Positions 1 to 5,804 of a DNA stretch of 6,723 nt are shown piece after piece; position 1 is the stretch's first letter, and the number at the start of each line of letters is the position of its first letter. Source of the DNA: Chromatiales bacterium. Its GTDB lineage: Bacteria; Pseudomonadota; Gammaproteobacteria; Chromatiales; Chromatiaceae. The stretch spans positions 1-6,723 of the forward strand of contig JAHEIA010000175.1 in the NCBI GenBank assembly GCA_024639625.1, given 5' to 3'. The position numbers were made by a program, and so were the translations under genes. The notes below the pieces were generated by a model that was not told the DNA's origin, searched no databases, and was given only the letters and a program-made list of their open reading frames with translations.

Positions 1-485
1 GATCCCGCGGTCTTGCCATCGTCGAGCACGGCTTGCGCGCAGCTGACGTCCCGCCCCCAAGGATAGCGCGTCAGCGAACCGCCGCGGGCGGCCTTCTCCC
101 ACTCGGCTTCGGTTGGCAAACGTGCGCCAACCCAGGTGCAATAGTCCACTGCTTCCTGCCAGTCAACGCAGTTCACCGGGTGGTCGCTGCGCCCCGGGGC
201 GCCCAGGTTGCAGTACTTGTTGCGCTGGTGATCCTTAGGCGACGGACACGCTCCCGCCTCGATACAGGCCCGATACTCGGCCACGGAAACTTCGAAGCGG
301 TCGATCCAGAATGCGGGAACGCGCACCTTGGCGCCCCCTGGCGGGCCCTCGTCATTCTCGCAATCCGCATCCCCCACCGAGCACCCCATGGGAAAAACGC
401 CCCCCGGCACCAACACCCGATCCGGGGCCGCTACGCTTAGGGTACAACTGCAGGCCAGCACCACAGCGACGAAGATTCTCCCCAT
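1..485 (-). CDS. FGE-sulfatase (formylglycine-generating enzyme-like) domain protein, exported, 3' end missing
   Basis: Reading leftwards from the ATG at 485-483, 161 codons are open to the window edge, so the C-terminus is missing. The start is supported by GAGGG five bases upstream (491-495). Residues 1-20 form a signal-peptide-like segment (MGRIF, then a hydrophobic run to SVAA). Cleavage near residue 20 is plausible; Cys12 in VVLAC is only a poor lipobox. The rest matches the start of the FGE/SUMF1 fold: FPMG (31-34), the FEVSVAEY strand (64-71), HPVNCVDWQEA (102-112), ARLPTEAEWEKAARGG (121-136) and YPWG (141-144). Family members oxidise a sulfatase cysteine to formylglycine or have diverged roles (PvdO-, EgtB- or kinase-linked). 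The C-terminal region that holds the catalytic Cys pair of true FGEs is outside the window, so activity cannot be assigned. Eight cysteines follow the signal region, which suits disulfides in the periplasm. It lies 234 bases beyond cbiX and is probably transcribed separately. The domain call is firm; the exact function is open. Confidence 0.88.
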   Translation of the reverse strand, partial: MGRIFVAVVLACSCTLSVAAPDRVLVPGGVFPMGCSVGDADCENDEGPPGGAKVRVPAFWIDRFEVSVAEYRACIEAGACPSPKDHQRNKYCNLGAPGRSDHPVNCVDWQEAVDYCTWVGARLPTEAEWEKAARGGSLTRYPWGRDVSCAQAVLDDGKTAG

Positions 486-719
486 GGTTTCCCTCTGGAC
501 GACTGAAATGTGCAGGAACTATAGCTGAAATTTCCACCGGGTCCTGCCCTGCAGGGGATCACGCGGTGCTTGATCGGTTTCTAGGCGTCGGACGACGGGC
601 CTGACCCGGCCATGTTGCACCTTCGGCGGTACTCGCCGAGGCACACGGGACCCCTCGCGGCCTGGCGTCGACCGGCCCCAGTCGTTGTCCGGGCTCTGAG
701 TCAATGCCAGTTTCGGCGA
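486..719. other. Intergenic gap between cbiX stop and FGE-like start
   Basis: No convincing gene is seen here on either strand; the open frames give low-complexity Arg/Pro-rich peptides. On the minus strand it should carry the 3' end of the pepN-cbiX transcript and the promoter of the FGE-like gene. A TATAGT hexamer on the minus strand (about 521-526) is a possible -10, but no good -35 sits at the right distance. An imperfect hairpin lies at 620-641. Neither is strong evidence of a regulatory site. Confidence 0.5.
620..641 (-). other. Imperfect hairpin downstream of cbiX
   Basis: On the minus strand CCT-CGGCG, a five-base loop AGTAC, then CGCCG-A-AGG form an eight-pair stem with one bulged A. 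It lies about 80 bases after the cbiX stop. No run of T follows on either strand, so it is not a standard intrinsic terminator. It could protect the 3' end of the pepN-cbiX message or be chance in GC-rich DNA. Confidence 0.3.
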
Positions 720-1094
720 TCAGGTTCGATCGCTAACGCCAGTCAGGGAGAGTACCAATTCAGCGATCTCAGGCGCGGAGCCCAGATAGGGCGTGACGCG
801 CATCCGCACCCCAGGGTGGCGGCGTTGCGCAAGCGCGATCTCATCCGGAATGTCGCTGGCCACGTGGCGTCCGGCGGAAAGGAAATAAGGCAGCACAACG
901 ACGTCTTGCGCGCCGGCCTCGACCGCAACTCCGATGGCGTCAGGGATAGAAGGTTCAGCGATCTCGAGAAATGCGTGTGCAATCAGGTCGAAGCGGTCTC
1001 CCCCCTGGCTGCGCAAAGCGGCCGCGAGTTGTCGGATCTCTTCATTGGAAGCCTCACGGCGACTGCCGTGAGCGGCTATGATCAGGGCATTCAT
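720..1094 (-). CDS. cbiX: CbiX-type sirohydrochlorin chelatase, short single-domain form
   Basis: The protein has 124 residues and is the compact one-domain form of the CbiX/SirB family. The family inserts Co2+ (cobalamin route) or Fe2+ (siroheme route) into sirohydrochlorin in the cytoplasm; short forms are known to act as homodimers. Seen in the sequence: the N-terminal strand and first metal-ligand His in NALIIAAHGSRR (His9), a central FLEIAEPSIPDA block (42-53), the strand VVVLPYFLSAGRHVASDIP (65-83) with the second ligand His77, and a C-terminal YLGSAPEIAELV (103-114). Both expected metal-binding histidines are present. The start ATG has GGAG five bases upstream (1100-1103) and overlaps the pepN stop as ATGA, so translation is probably coupled to pepN. 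No cobalamin or siroheme genes are visible nearby, so Co versus Fe cannot be told. SirB-like ferrochelatase is the main alternative. Confidence 0.9.
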   Translation of the reverse strand: MNALIIAAHGSRREASNEEIRQLAAALRSQGGDRFDLIAHAFLEIAEPSIPDAIGVAVEAGAQDVVVLPYFLSAGRHVASDIPDEIALAQRRHPGVRMRVTPYLGSAPEIAELVLSLTGVSDRT

Positions 1095-3742
1095 GAGTTC
1101 TCCAAGCTTTTGGTGGCAATCTCGAATACGTCGTTCGACAGCCCTCGACTGCCGGCTACCCGCTGTAGCTGAAGCTTCATCATCTCTTGGCGGCGCGGAT
1201 CGAACCGCCGCCAGCGCAGCATGCTGCGCAGCAACCGGGCAGCCACCTGCGGATTCAAGCCGTCCAGCTCCAGCACTCGGTCCGCGAGGAAATGATAGCC
1301 CGCACCATCGGCGGCGTGAAAGCGCGCTGGATTGCCCGCGCAGAAGGCGCCAATCAGGCTCCGTACCTTGTTCGGATTGCGCATGGAAAAAGCCGGATGG
1401 GCGAGCAGCGCCTCCACTCGGTCCAGGGTGTCCGGCAGTTTGCAGGTCGCCTGGATGCTAAACCACTTGTCCATGACAAGCGGATCGCTCCCCCAACGCC
1501 GAGCAAACTGCTGCAGGGCCTGCTCACGCTCCGCGCAGGCGCAATGCGAAAGCGCCGCCAGCGCAGCGATCACATCGGTCATGTTGTGCGCGCCCTGAAA
1601 CTGGCGCATACAGAGCTCCCGAGCGTCGGCGTCCGGCAACTGCATCAAGTAGCCGAGACAAAGATTTTTCAGCGCGCGCCGCGCTATCGAAGTGGGCGAG
1701 ATGTCATAGTCGCCGACCTCTTGATTCGCGTCATGGACACGCAAAAGATCCTCGCGCAAGGCGCGCGCCAAATGGCTGCGCACCGCTTCGCGTACGGCGT
1801 GGATCGCTTCTACATCCACCACCGCCATCTGGTCGCCCAGGTAGGTCTCGGACGGTAGCGTCAAAACCTCTGCCAGCAGACTCTTGTCCGCCTCGGGGTC
1901 CAGCAACGCGCTGCGGAAGGCACCGACAAAGCCATCGGGTACGCGGAGCGTAGCCCCCGGCTGAAAGTCGTCGGCGAGCGCGAGGAGCAGACGCTGCGCA
2001 AGCACCTGGCCAGCGTCCCAGCGATTGAAGGGGTCGGAATCCCGGGCCATAAGGAACATGAGGTCTTCGTCGCTGTAGTCATAGAGAACCTTCACCGGCG
2101 CCGAAAAACCCCGCAGTATGGAAAGCCGCGGGGCCTCCGGCAGGTTGACGAAGCAAAAACTCTGGCGGCGGTCCCGCACCTCGAGCACCCGGGTGCCTTC
2201 GCTGGGCCGGGCCTCGCCGTCTAGTTGCAAGGGGATATCCAGACCACGGGAATCCAACAGGCCCACGGCAACCGGGATGTGGAACGGCAGTTTGTCTTTC
2301 TGCCCGGGCGTATCCGGACAGGATTGCACAAAGTGCAGCGTGTAGCTTCCGGCTGCGCGGTCGTACACCGACTCGACATGGAGTTCCGGTGTACCCGACT
2401 GGGTGTACCAACGTTTGAACTGGGACAGATCGCGGCCGCTTGCGTCTTCCATACAGCGAACGAAATCGTCGGTGGTCACCGCCTGGCCGTCGTGACGTGC
2501 GAAATACAGATCCGTGCCCGCGCGGAATCGATCGGGGCCCAACAGTTTCGCCTGCATACGTACCACCTCGGCGCCCTTTTCATAGACCGTCGAAGTATAG
2601 AAATTGTTGATCTCGATGTAGGAATCCGGTCGCACCGGATGCGCCATGGGGCCTGCGTCCTCGGCAAATTGGTGAGCCCGCAGCAATCGCGTGTCCTCGA
2701 TGCGCTTCACCCCGCGCGAGCCCATGGCGGCGGAAAACTCCTGATCGCGGTATACGGTGAGCCCTTCTTTGAGACTGAGCTGAAACCAATCCCTGCAGGT
2801 GATTCGGTTGCCGGTCCAATTGTGAAAGTATTCGTGGGCAATGACTCCCTCGATGCCCTGGAAATCCCGGTCGGTCGCGGTATCGGGGCGCGCGAGCACG
2901 AACTTCGAGTTGAAGATGTTGAGTCCCTTGTTCTCCATCGCCCCCATGTTGAAGTCGTTGACCGCCACGATCATGTAGACATCGAGATCGTATTCACGCC
3001 CGTACTCCGTCTCGTCCCAGAGCATGGCGCGCTGCAGTGAGCGCATGGCGTGGCCGCACTTGTCGAGATTTCCCGGCTCGACATACAACTGTAGCAGCAC
3101 CGACCTTCCCGACCGGGTGGTGAACCGATCTTCGACGTGCCGCAAATCCCCGGCGACTAGTGCAAACAGGTAACTTGGTTTGGGGAACGGGTCCTCCCAG
3201 ACCACACGATGACGTCCATTCGGCTGATCCTGCCGCAGCACCGGATTCCCGTTCGACAGCAGTACCGGATATCTTTCCTTATCGGCGCTGATTGCGGTCC
3301 GGAACCTCGCCATCACGTCGGGACGATCCAGGTAGTAGGTGATCCTCCGGAACCCTTCGGCTTCACACTGAGTACAAAACAGGGGCCCGGATCGATACAA
3401 CCCCTCGAGCCGAGTGTTTTCCTGCGGTCGCAGCCGAACCAGGGTCTCGAGTTCGAAATGGTCGGGGACCGCGTGCAGAGAGAGGCCCTGCGCGTCCAAG
3501 GTATAGTCTTCCCCAGCCAGCGCCGTGCCGTCCCGCTTGAGTTCCAATAGTTCCAGATCCTCGCCATCAAGGCGCAGCGACGCCTCGCTGCGGGACGCTG
3601 CCGGATTGCGCTTGAAAACCAGTCGCGACCGCACCAGAACCTCTTCGTCCGCGAGATCCACCTCCAGAGTGGCATCGGTGATAAGAAACCCAGGCGGCGA
3701 ATACTCCTTGCGATAGACGGCTTTCGGACGATCCGGAAACAT
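1091..3742 (-). CDS. pepN: Aminopeptidase N (PepN, M1 family zinc metallopeptidase)
   Basis: The protein has 883 residues, close to the 870 of E. coli PepN, and starts MFPDRPKAVYRKEYSPPGF, as this family does. It removes N-terminal residues from peptides in the cytoplasm and is a major enzyme of late protein turnover. Seen: substrate N-terminus recognition residues in QCEAEG (Gln125, Glu127), the exopeptidase motif GAMEN (267-271), the zinc site HEYFH (303-307) with third ligand Glu326 in LKEGLTVYRDQEF, and the transition-state Tyr387 in TSTVYEKG. All keep the E. coli spacing with a shift of six. Layout follows the family: N-terminal beta domain (about 1-195), thermolysin-like domain (to about 450), small beta domain, and helical C-terminal domain (about 555-883). 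The frame runs open to 3865, but the ATG at 3742 is chosen because the homology starts here and GAGGAGAGG lies upstream (3752-3760). The stop overlaps cbiX. No defect is seen. Confidence 0.97.
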   Translation of the reverse strand: MFPDRPKAVYRKEYSPPGFLITDATLEVDLADEEVLVRSRLVFKRNPAASRSEASLRLDGEDLELLELKRDGTALAGEDYTLDAQGLSLHAVPDHFELETLVRLRPQENTRLEGLYRSGPLFCTQCEAEGFRRITYYLDRPDVMARFRTAISADKERYPVLLSNGNPVLRQDQPNGRHRVVWEDPFPKPSYLFALVAGDLRHVEDRFTTRSGRSVLLQLYVEPGNLDKCGHAMRSLQRAMLWDETEYGREYDLDVYMIVAVNDFNMGAMENKGLNIFNSKFVLARPDTATDRDFQGIEGVIAHEYFHNWTGNRITCRDWFQLSLKEGLTVYRDQEFSAAMGSRGVKRIEDTRLLRAHQFAEDAGPMAHPVRPDSYIEINNFYTSTVYEKGAEVVRMQAKLLGPDRFRAGTDLYFARHDGQAVTTDDFVRCMEDASGRDLSQFKRWYTQSGTPELHVESVYDRAAGSYTLHFVQSCPDTPGQKDKLPFHIPVAVGLLDSRGLDIPLQLDGEARPSEGTRVLEVRDRRQSFCFVNLPEAPRLSILRGFSAPVKVLYDYSDEDLMFLMARDSDPFNRWDAGQVLAQRLLLALADDFQPGATLRVPDGFVGAFRSALLDPEADKSLLAEVLTLPSETYLGDQMAVVDVEAIHAVREAVRSHLARALREDLLRVHDANQEVGDYDISPTSIARRALKNLCLGYLMQLPDADARELCMRQFQGAHNMTDVIAALAALSHCACAEREQALQQFARRWGSDPLVMDKWFSIQATCKLPDTLDRVEALLAHPAFSMRNPNKVRSLIGAFCAGNPARFHAADGAGYHFLADRVLELDGLNPQVAARLLRSMLRWRRFDPRRQEMMKLQLQRVAGSRGLSNDVFEIATKSLENS

Positions 3743-3751
3743 TTTTGGCAA

Positions 3752-3760
3752 CCTCTCCTC
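3752..3760 (-). promoter_or_regulatory. Ribosome binding site that fixes the pepN start
   Basis: Minus-strand GAGGAGAGG lies nine bases before the ATG at 3742. It selects this start over upstream in-frame candidates up to 3865, which would add 41 Pro/Ala-rich residues unlike PepN. Confidence 0.8.
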
Positions 3761-3874
3761 GGTTGTTGTACGGGGTGGCGCAAAAGGAACGGCGCTCACG
3801 GGCGCATCGATCCCAGCGAGCGCGGCCCGCGGGCAGCCGTCTGTTTTGGCCGAGCCCAATCCCAATGGCGCCCG

Positions 3875-3896
3875 GTGAACCGCACTTCGTGTTCAC
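3875..3896. repeat. Inverted repeat GTGAAC-N10-GTTCAC
   Basis: Perfect six-base arms are separated by CGCACTTCGT. The repeat lies 133 bases upstream of the pepN start and about 180 bases upstream of grxC. The geometry would suit a dimeric regulator spanning about two helical turns, or a short RNA hairpin in a pepN leader. It may be chance. Confidence 0.35.
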
Positions 3897-4002
3897 GGCA
3901 CCGCATGCCCAATCCTCGTCGGGCAACAGCTACGCGGCGCGCTCCGACGCAGAGCATATGCCCCGACCGAGCCTGGCTCAATCCCGGAAGCCGCGGAGAT
4001 AT

Positions 4003-4017
4003 CGGGGAATATCCCCG
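4003..4017. promoter_or_regulatory. Dyad CGGGGAATATCCCCG, possible operator at the grxC promoter
   Basis: Five-base arms CGGGG/CCCCG flank AATAT. A second, interleaved pair GATAT (3998-4002) and ATATC (4009-4013) overlaps it. The dyad ends one base before the -35 candidate of the grxC group, a typical place for an activator or repressor site. The binding protein, if any, is unknown. Confidence 0.35.
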
Positions 4018-4018
4018 C

Positions 4019-4047
4019 TAGACCGCCTTGAGCCCTGTTGCTAGGAT
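4019..4047 (+). promoter_or_regulatory. Candidate sigma70 promoter for grxC-hslR-ORF153
   Basis: TAGACC (4019-4024) and TAGGAT (4042-4047) each match four of six consensus bases and are exactly 17 bases apart. They would give a transcript start near 4054, about 25 bases before the grxC ATG. It is the best rightward candidate in the gap but has been judged by eye only. Confidence 0.4.
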
Positions 4048-4078
4048 GCTTTTCATGCACAACCACAGGACTTGAAAG

Positions 4079-4393
4079 ATGCCGAAAGTACAGATGTACA
4101 CCACCCGGATCTGCCCCTATTGCGTCCGCGCAAAGGCACTGCTGAGCCGCAAGTGCGTCGACTTCGAGGAGTTGCGCATCGAGGGCGACCGCGAACTGAT
4201 ACGCCAGATGATCGAGCGCAGCGGCCGGCGTACGGTACCGCAGATCTTCATCGACGACCACCATGTGGGCGGTTACGACGATCTTGCGGAACTTGACGCC
4301 TTCGGCAAACTCGACGATTTGCTGGGTCTGGAGCCGACTCCGCAAAGCGCCGTGGCCCATGCGGAAGACGCATCCGACGACTCCCCGACCTGA
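4079..4393 (+). CDS. grxC: Glutaredoxin, dithiol class (GrxC / Grx3 type)
   Basis: The protein has 104 residues; the glutaredoxin domain covers 1 to about 85. It reduces disulfides and glutathione mixed disulfides in the cytoplasm using glutathione. Seen: first strand VQMYTTRICPYCVRAKALL with active-site Cys12-Pro-Tyr-Cys15, the cis-proline motif RTVPQIFID (Pro54), and the glutathione-binding GGYDDLAEL (64-72). All features of a dithiol enzyme are present. The tail from about 86 (PTPQSAVAHAEDASDDSPT) is acidic, polar and probably disordered, and is longer than in E. coli Grx3 (83 residues). The start ATG has AGGA eight bases upstream (4067-4070). It is the first gene of a plus-strand group; its stop overlaps the hslR start as TGATG. 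The grxC name rests on the CPYC class and length; other single-domain dithiol glutaredoxins are possible. Confidence 0.93.
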   Translation: MPKVQMYTTRICPYCVRAKALLSRKCVDFEELRIEGDRELIRQMIERSGRRTVPQIFIDDHHVGGYDDLAELDAFGKLDDLLGLEPTPQSAVAHAEDASDDSPT

Positions 4394-4800
4394 TGTCCGA
4401 TTCCGCTCAGCAGCCGAGTCGAATGCGCCTCGATAAGTGGCTCTGGGCAGCACGCTTCTTCAAGACCCGCCAGCTCGCGTCGGAAGCGATCAACGGCGGC
4501 AAGGTGCACCTCAACGACCAGCGTACGAAACCCGGAAAAGAGGTCAAGCCCGGAGACCGACTGCGCATCCACAAGGGCTCGCTGGAGTGGGACGTACGGG
4601 TGGCGGGACTCAACAGGCAGAGGAGACCGGCGACCGAGGCCGCCTCCCTGTACACCGAGGACGACGCAAGTCGGTTGGAACGCCAGCGGCGAACGGAGCT
4701 GCAACGGGCAGTGCGTGCCCAGACCGGCCCACCCACGCGAGGGCGCCCCAGCAAGCGCGACCGGCGCAACCTCGACCGCTTCACCGGCAAGACCGGTTGA
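4393..4800 (+). CDS. hslR: Ribosome-associated heat shock protein Hsp15 (S4 domain)
   Basis: The protein has 135 residues (E. coli Hsp15 has 133). Hsp15 binds free 50S subunits that still carry a nascent chain after premature release and helps move the peptidyl-tRNA so that it can be recycled. Seen: an S4 RNA-binding domain from Met11, with RLDKWLWAARFFKTR (12-26), ASEAINGGKVHLN (29-41) and KPGDRLRIHKG (52-62), followed by the family block QRRPATEAASLY (76-87). A basic C-terminal tail holds GRPSKRDRRNLDRF (117-130). These segments line up with E. coli HslR throughout. There is no good Shine-Dalgarno sequence; the one-base TGATG overlap with the grxC stop points to translational coupling. In E. 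coli hslR is followed by hslO (Hsp33); here it is followed by a different Cys-rich protein. Confident assignment. Confidence 0.95.
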   Translation: MSDSAQQPSRMRLDKWLWAARFFKTRQLASEAINGGKVHLNDQRTKPGKEVKPGDRLRIHKGSLEWDVRVAGLNRQRRPATEAASLYTEDDASRLERQRRTELQRAVRAQTGPPTRGRPSKRDRRNLDRFTGKTG

Positions 4801-4831
4801 GCGCCTGCGTTGAGCCTGTGCAGACCCTCGC

Positions 4832-5293
4832 ATGGACAACGAGACCTTCCGTAAGACCTACCGCGAAGTCAATGAGCGCTCCTGCCTGTACGAGAAGAGT
4901 GTTCTGACCAATCAATGCGGCTGTTCGCAGGCGGAGCGTTTCTGCATCGCCGAGCGAGAGGGCGTGCACTGCCTGTCGGATAACGGACAGCATCAATGCT
5001 CGGAGTTTCTCCGGTTGCTGCGCTTGCAGGCACGTTTTGCCCTCAGATCAAGCGTGTTACCGGGTGCTCTACCCCACGGCAAAGCGATTCGCATCCAGGT
5101 CGGGGGGTTGCGGGGGCTGCAGCGAGCCGTCCAGCCGGAGCAGCCGCCCGAAACATCCGTGGAGGACGTATTCGGCCTTCTGGAGCAGGCGGGTACGCGT
5201 TTCGGCAGTCTGGAAAAGCTGCCTTTCCAGACCATCATTCAAGAAATAGCAGCCTATCGGGGACGCCCTCGCCGCTCTCCGCGCCGTCGTTGA
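4832..5293 (+). CDS. Unknown protein with Cys-rich N-terminus (153 aa)
   Basis: I do not recognise a named family. The first 60 residues hold all six cysteines: Cys18, Cys29-Gly-Cys31, Cys38, Cys47 and Cys56, around the segment TNQCGCSQAERFCIAEREG (26-44). The spacing C-x10-C-x-C-x6-C-x8-C-x8-C would suit bound zinc or an Fe-S cluster, or redox-active thiols. The middle (62-100) is basic and helical, then LPHGKAIRIQVGGLRGLQ (80-97). An acidic stretch follows (PEQPPETSVEDVFGLLEQ, 102-119), and the end is a basic tail RGRPRRSPRRR (143-153) that could contact RNA or DNA. There is no signal peptide or membrane segment. An in-frame TGA at 4811-4813 and no other start codon leave the ATG at 4832 as the start, though its ribosome site is weak. 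It begins 31 bases after hslR and is probably co-transcribed. It is not Hsp33: it is half the length, and its Cys residues are N-terminal with no CxxC. Confidence 0.75.
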   Translation: MDNETFRKTYREVNERSCLYEKSVLTNQCGCSQAERFCIAEREGVHCLSDNGQHQCSEFLRLLRLQARFALRSSVLPGALPHGKAIRIQVGGLRGLQRAVQPEQPPETSVEDVFGLLEQAGTRFGSLEKLPFQTIIQEIAAYRGRPRRSPRRR

Positions 5294-5353
5294 AACCTCC
5301 TCGACGATCCGGGTAGGCTGTACAGCAATGCCGCTACGACGAGTTGTACCGCC
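5294..5353. other. Convergent intergenic gap with palindrome GCTGTACAGC
   Basis: Sixty bases separate two converging genes. A perfect ten-base palindrome GCTGTACAGC lies at 5317-5326, within a weak outer pairing of CTCGACG with CGACGAG. There is no stem followed by a T run on either strand, so no intrinsic terminator is supported. The nine bases TGTACAGCA recur at 5830-5838, in the leader of the neighbouring HTH gene. Confidence 0.4.
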
Positions 5354-5371
5354 TCAGCGATGCCGGCTGAG
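5353..5371. repeat. Inverted repeat CTCAGC-N7-GCTGAG over the HTH stop codon
   Basis: Six-base perfect arms enclose GATGCCG and overlap the TGA of the HTH gene. On the minus strand the bases that follow are GGCGGTACAAC, so there is no T run and no proof of termination. It may still block 3' degradation of the transcript. Confidence 0.35.
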
Positions 5372-5794
5372 TTGGCCGCCCAACCAGGTGATCACCGTTC
5401 CCAGCATGGCGGCCTGTCGATGGTCGCAATGTTCCTGCAGATCGTAGAGACGTTCTTGAAATTCGGCCGTCAGCTGTTGATAGGATTCCAGCTCAAGTCG
5501 GGTTTCCACCAATTGCAGACGCAGCCGGTGAAGCTCGCCGGCGAGCTGCTCGGCGCTCGGCCGGTTCTCACGCGGGCATTTGAACAGAGCCCCCTCCCGG
5601 ATCCGATGCATGCGCTCAACCATCCCGGATTGTTCAAATCGGGCCTCGGGGAATTCCTTCAGCAATTCGGATTCGCGAATCGCACCCTCGAAGACCTGCA
5701 GCTTGGATTCCTGTATCAGTTGCTGCAGGGTCTTACGCCGAACACCCACCAAACGAGCCGCCTGCGACAGGCTGAGTAATCGATCGGTTGCCAT
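5354..5794 (-). CDS. Small HTH (MerR/excisionase-like) protein with coiled coil
   Basis: The protein has 146 residues. Residues 6-52 (LLSLSQAARLVGVRRKTLQQLIQESKLQVFEG..., then ESELLKEFPEA) match a MerR/excisionase-type helix-turn-helix: helix, turn at LVGVRR, recognition helix KTLQQLI, and a wing-like KLQVFEG. Residues about 80-124 are a strongly heptad-patterned coiled coil (SAEQLAGELHRLRLQLVE onwards), suggesting a dimer. A short hydrophobic amphipathic segment, AMLGTVITWLGG, lies near the end (129-140). Two cysteines (73, 123) are present, but no metal-site motif or ligand domain. I recall similar HTH domains fused to 2Fe-2S ferredoxin-like domains in gammaproteobacteria; such a domain is absent here. 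The ATG at 5794 is preferred over an upstream ATG at 5884 because GGAGG lies five bases before it and homology-like sequence starts here. It is probably a DNA-binding regulator with an unknown target. Confidence 0.8.
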   Translation of the reverse strand: MATDRLLSLSQAARLVGVRRKTLQQLIQESKLQVFEGAIRESELLKEFPEARFEQSGMVERMHRIREGALFKCPRENRPSAEQLAGELHRLRLQLVETRLELESYQQLTAEFQERLYDLQEHCDHRQAAMLGTVITWLGGQLSRHR

Positions 5795-5799
5795 TGCAT

Positions 5800-5804
5800 C
5801 CTCC
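5800..5804 (-). promoter_or_regulatory. Ribosome binding site that fixes the HTH gene start
   Basis: Minus-strand GGAGG lies five bases from the ATG at 5794. The alternative ATG at 5884 has no comparable site. Confidence 0.75.

Larger units (their letters stand above)
3743..4078. other. Divergent intergenic region between pepN and grxC
   Basis: These 336 bases separate two outward-facing units and should hold both promoters. No gene is supported: open frames on both strands lack ribosome sites and give peptides of no recognisable type. Structure seen: a perfect palindrome GCCCGCGGGC (3825-3834), an inverted repeat GTGAAC-N10-GTTCAC (3875-3896), a dyad CGGGGAATATCCCCG (4003-4017) and the rightward promoter candidate at 4019-4047. 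No good leftward promoter for pepN could be picked out by eye. Confidence 0.6.

Noticed and set aside
612..1172. Plus-strand open frame of 186 codons
   Set aside because: It overlaps cbiX in antisense; the minus-strand product has clear CbiX motifs and a ribosome site.
2225..3040. Long plus-strand open frame of 271 codons inside pepN
   Set aside because: It is the antisense shadow of a well-conserved PepN catalytic region.
3743..3865. N-terminal extension of PepN by 41 residues
   Set aside because: The extension is Ala/Pro-rich and unlike PepN N-termini. The ATG at 3742 has a strong ribosome site and family homology starts there.
3893..4453. Minus-strand open frame of 186 codons across the divergent gap and grxC
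   Set aside because: It is antisense to a clear glutaredoxin gene, and its product shows no recognisable motif.
4832..5293. Assignment of the Cys-rich protein as Hsp33 (hslO) because it follows hslR
   Set aside because: It has about half the length, Cys at the N-terminus instead of the C-terminus, and no CxxC.
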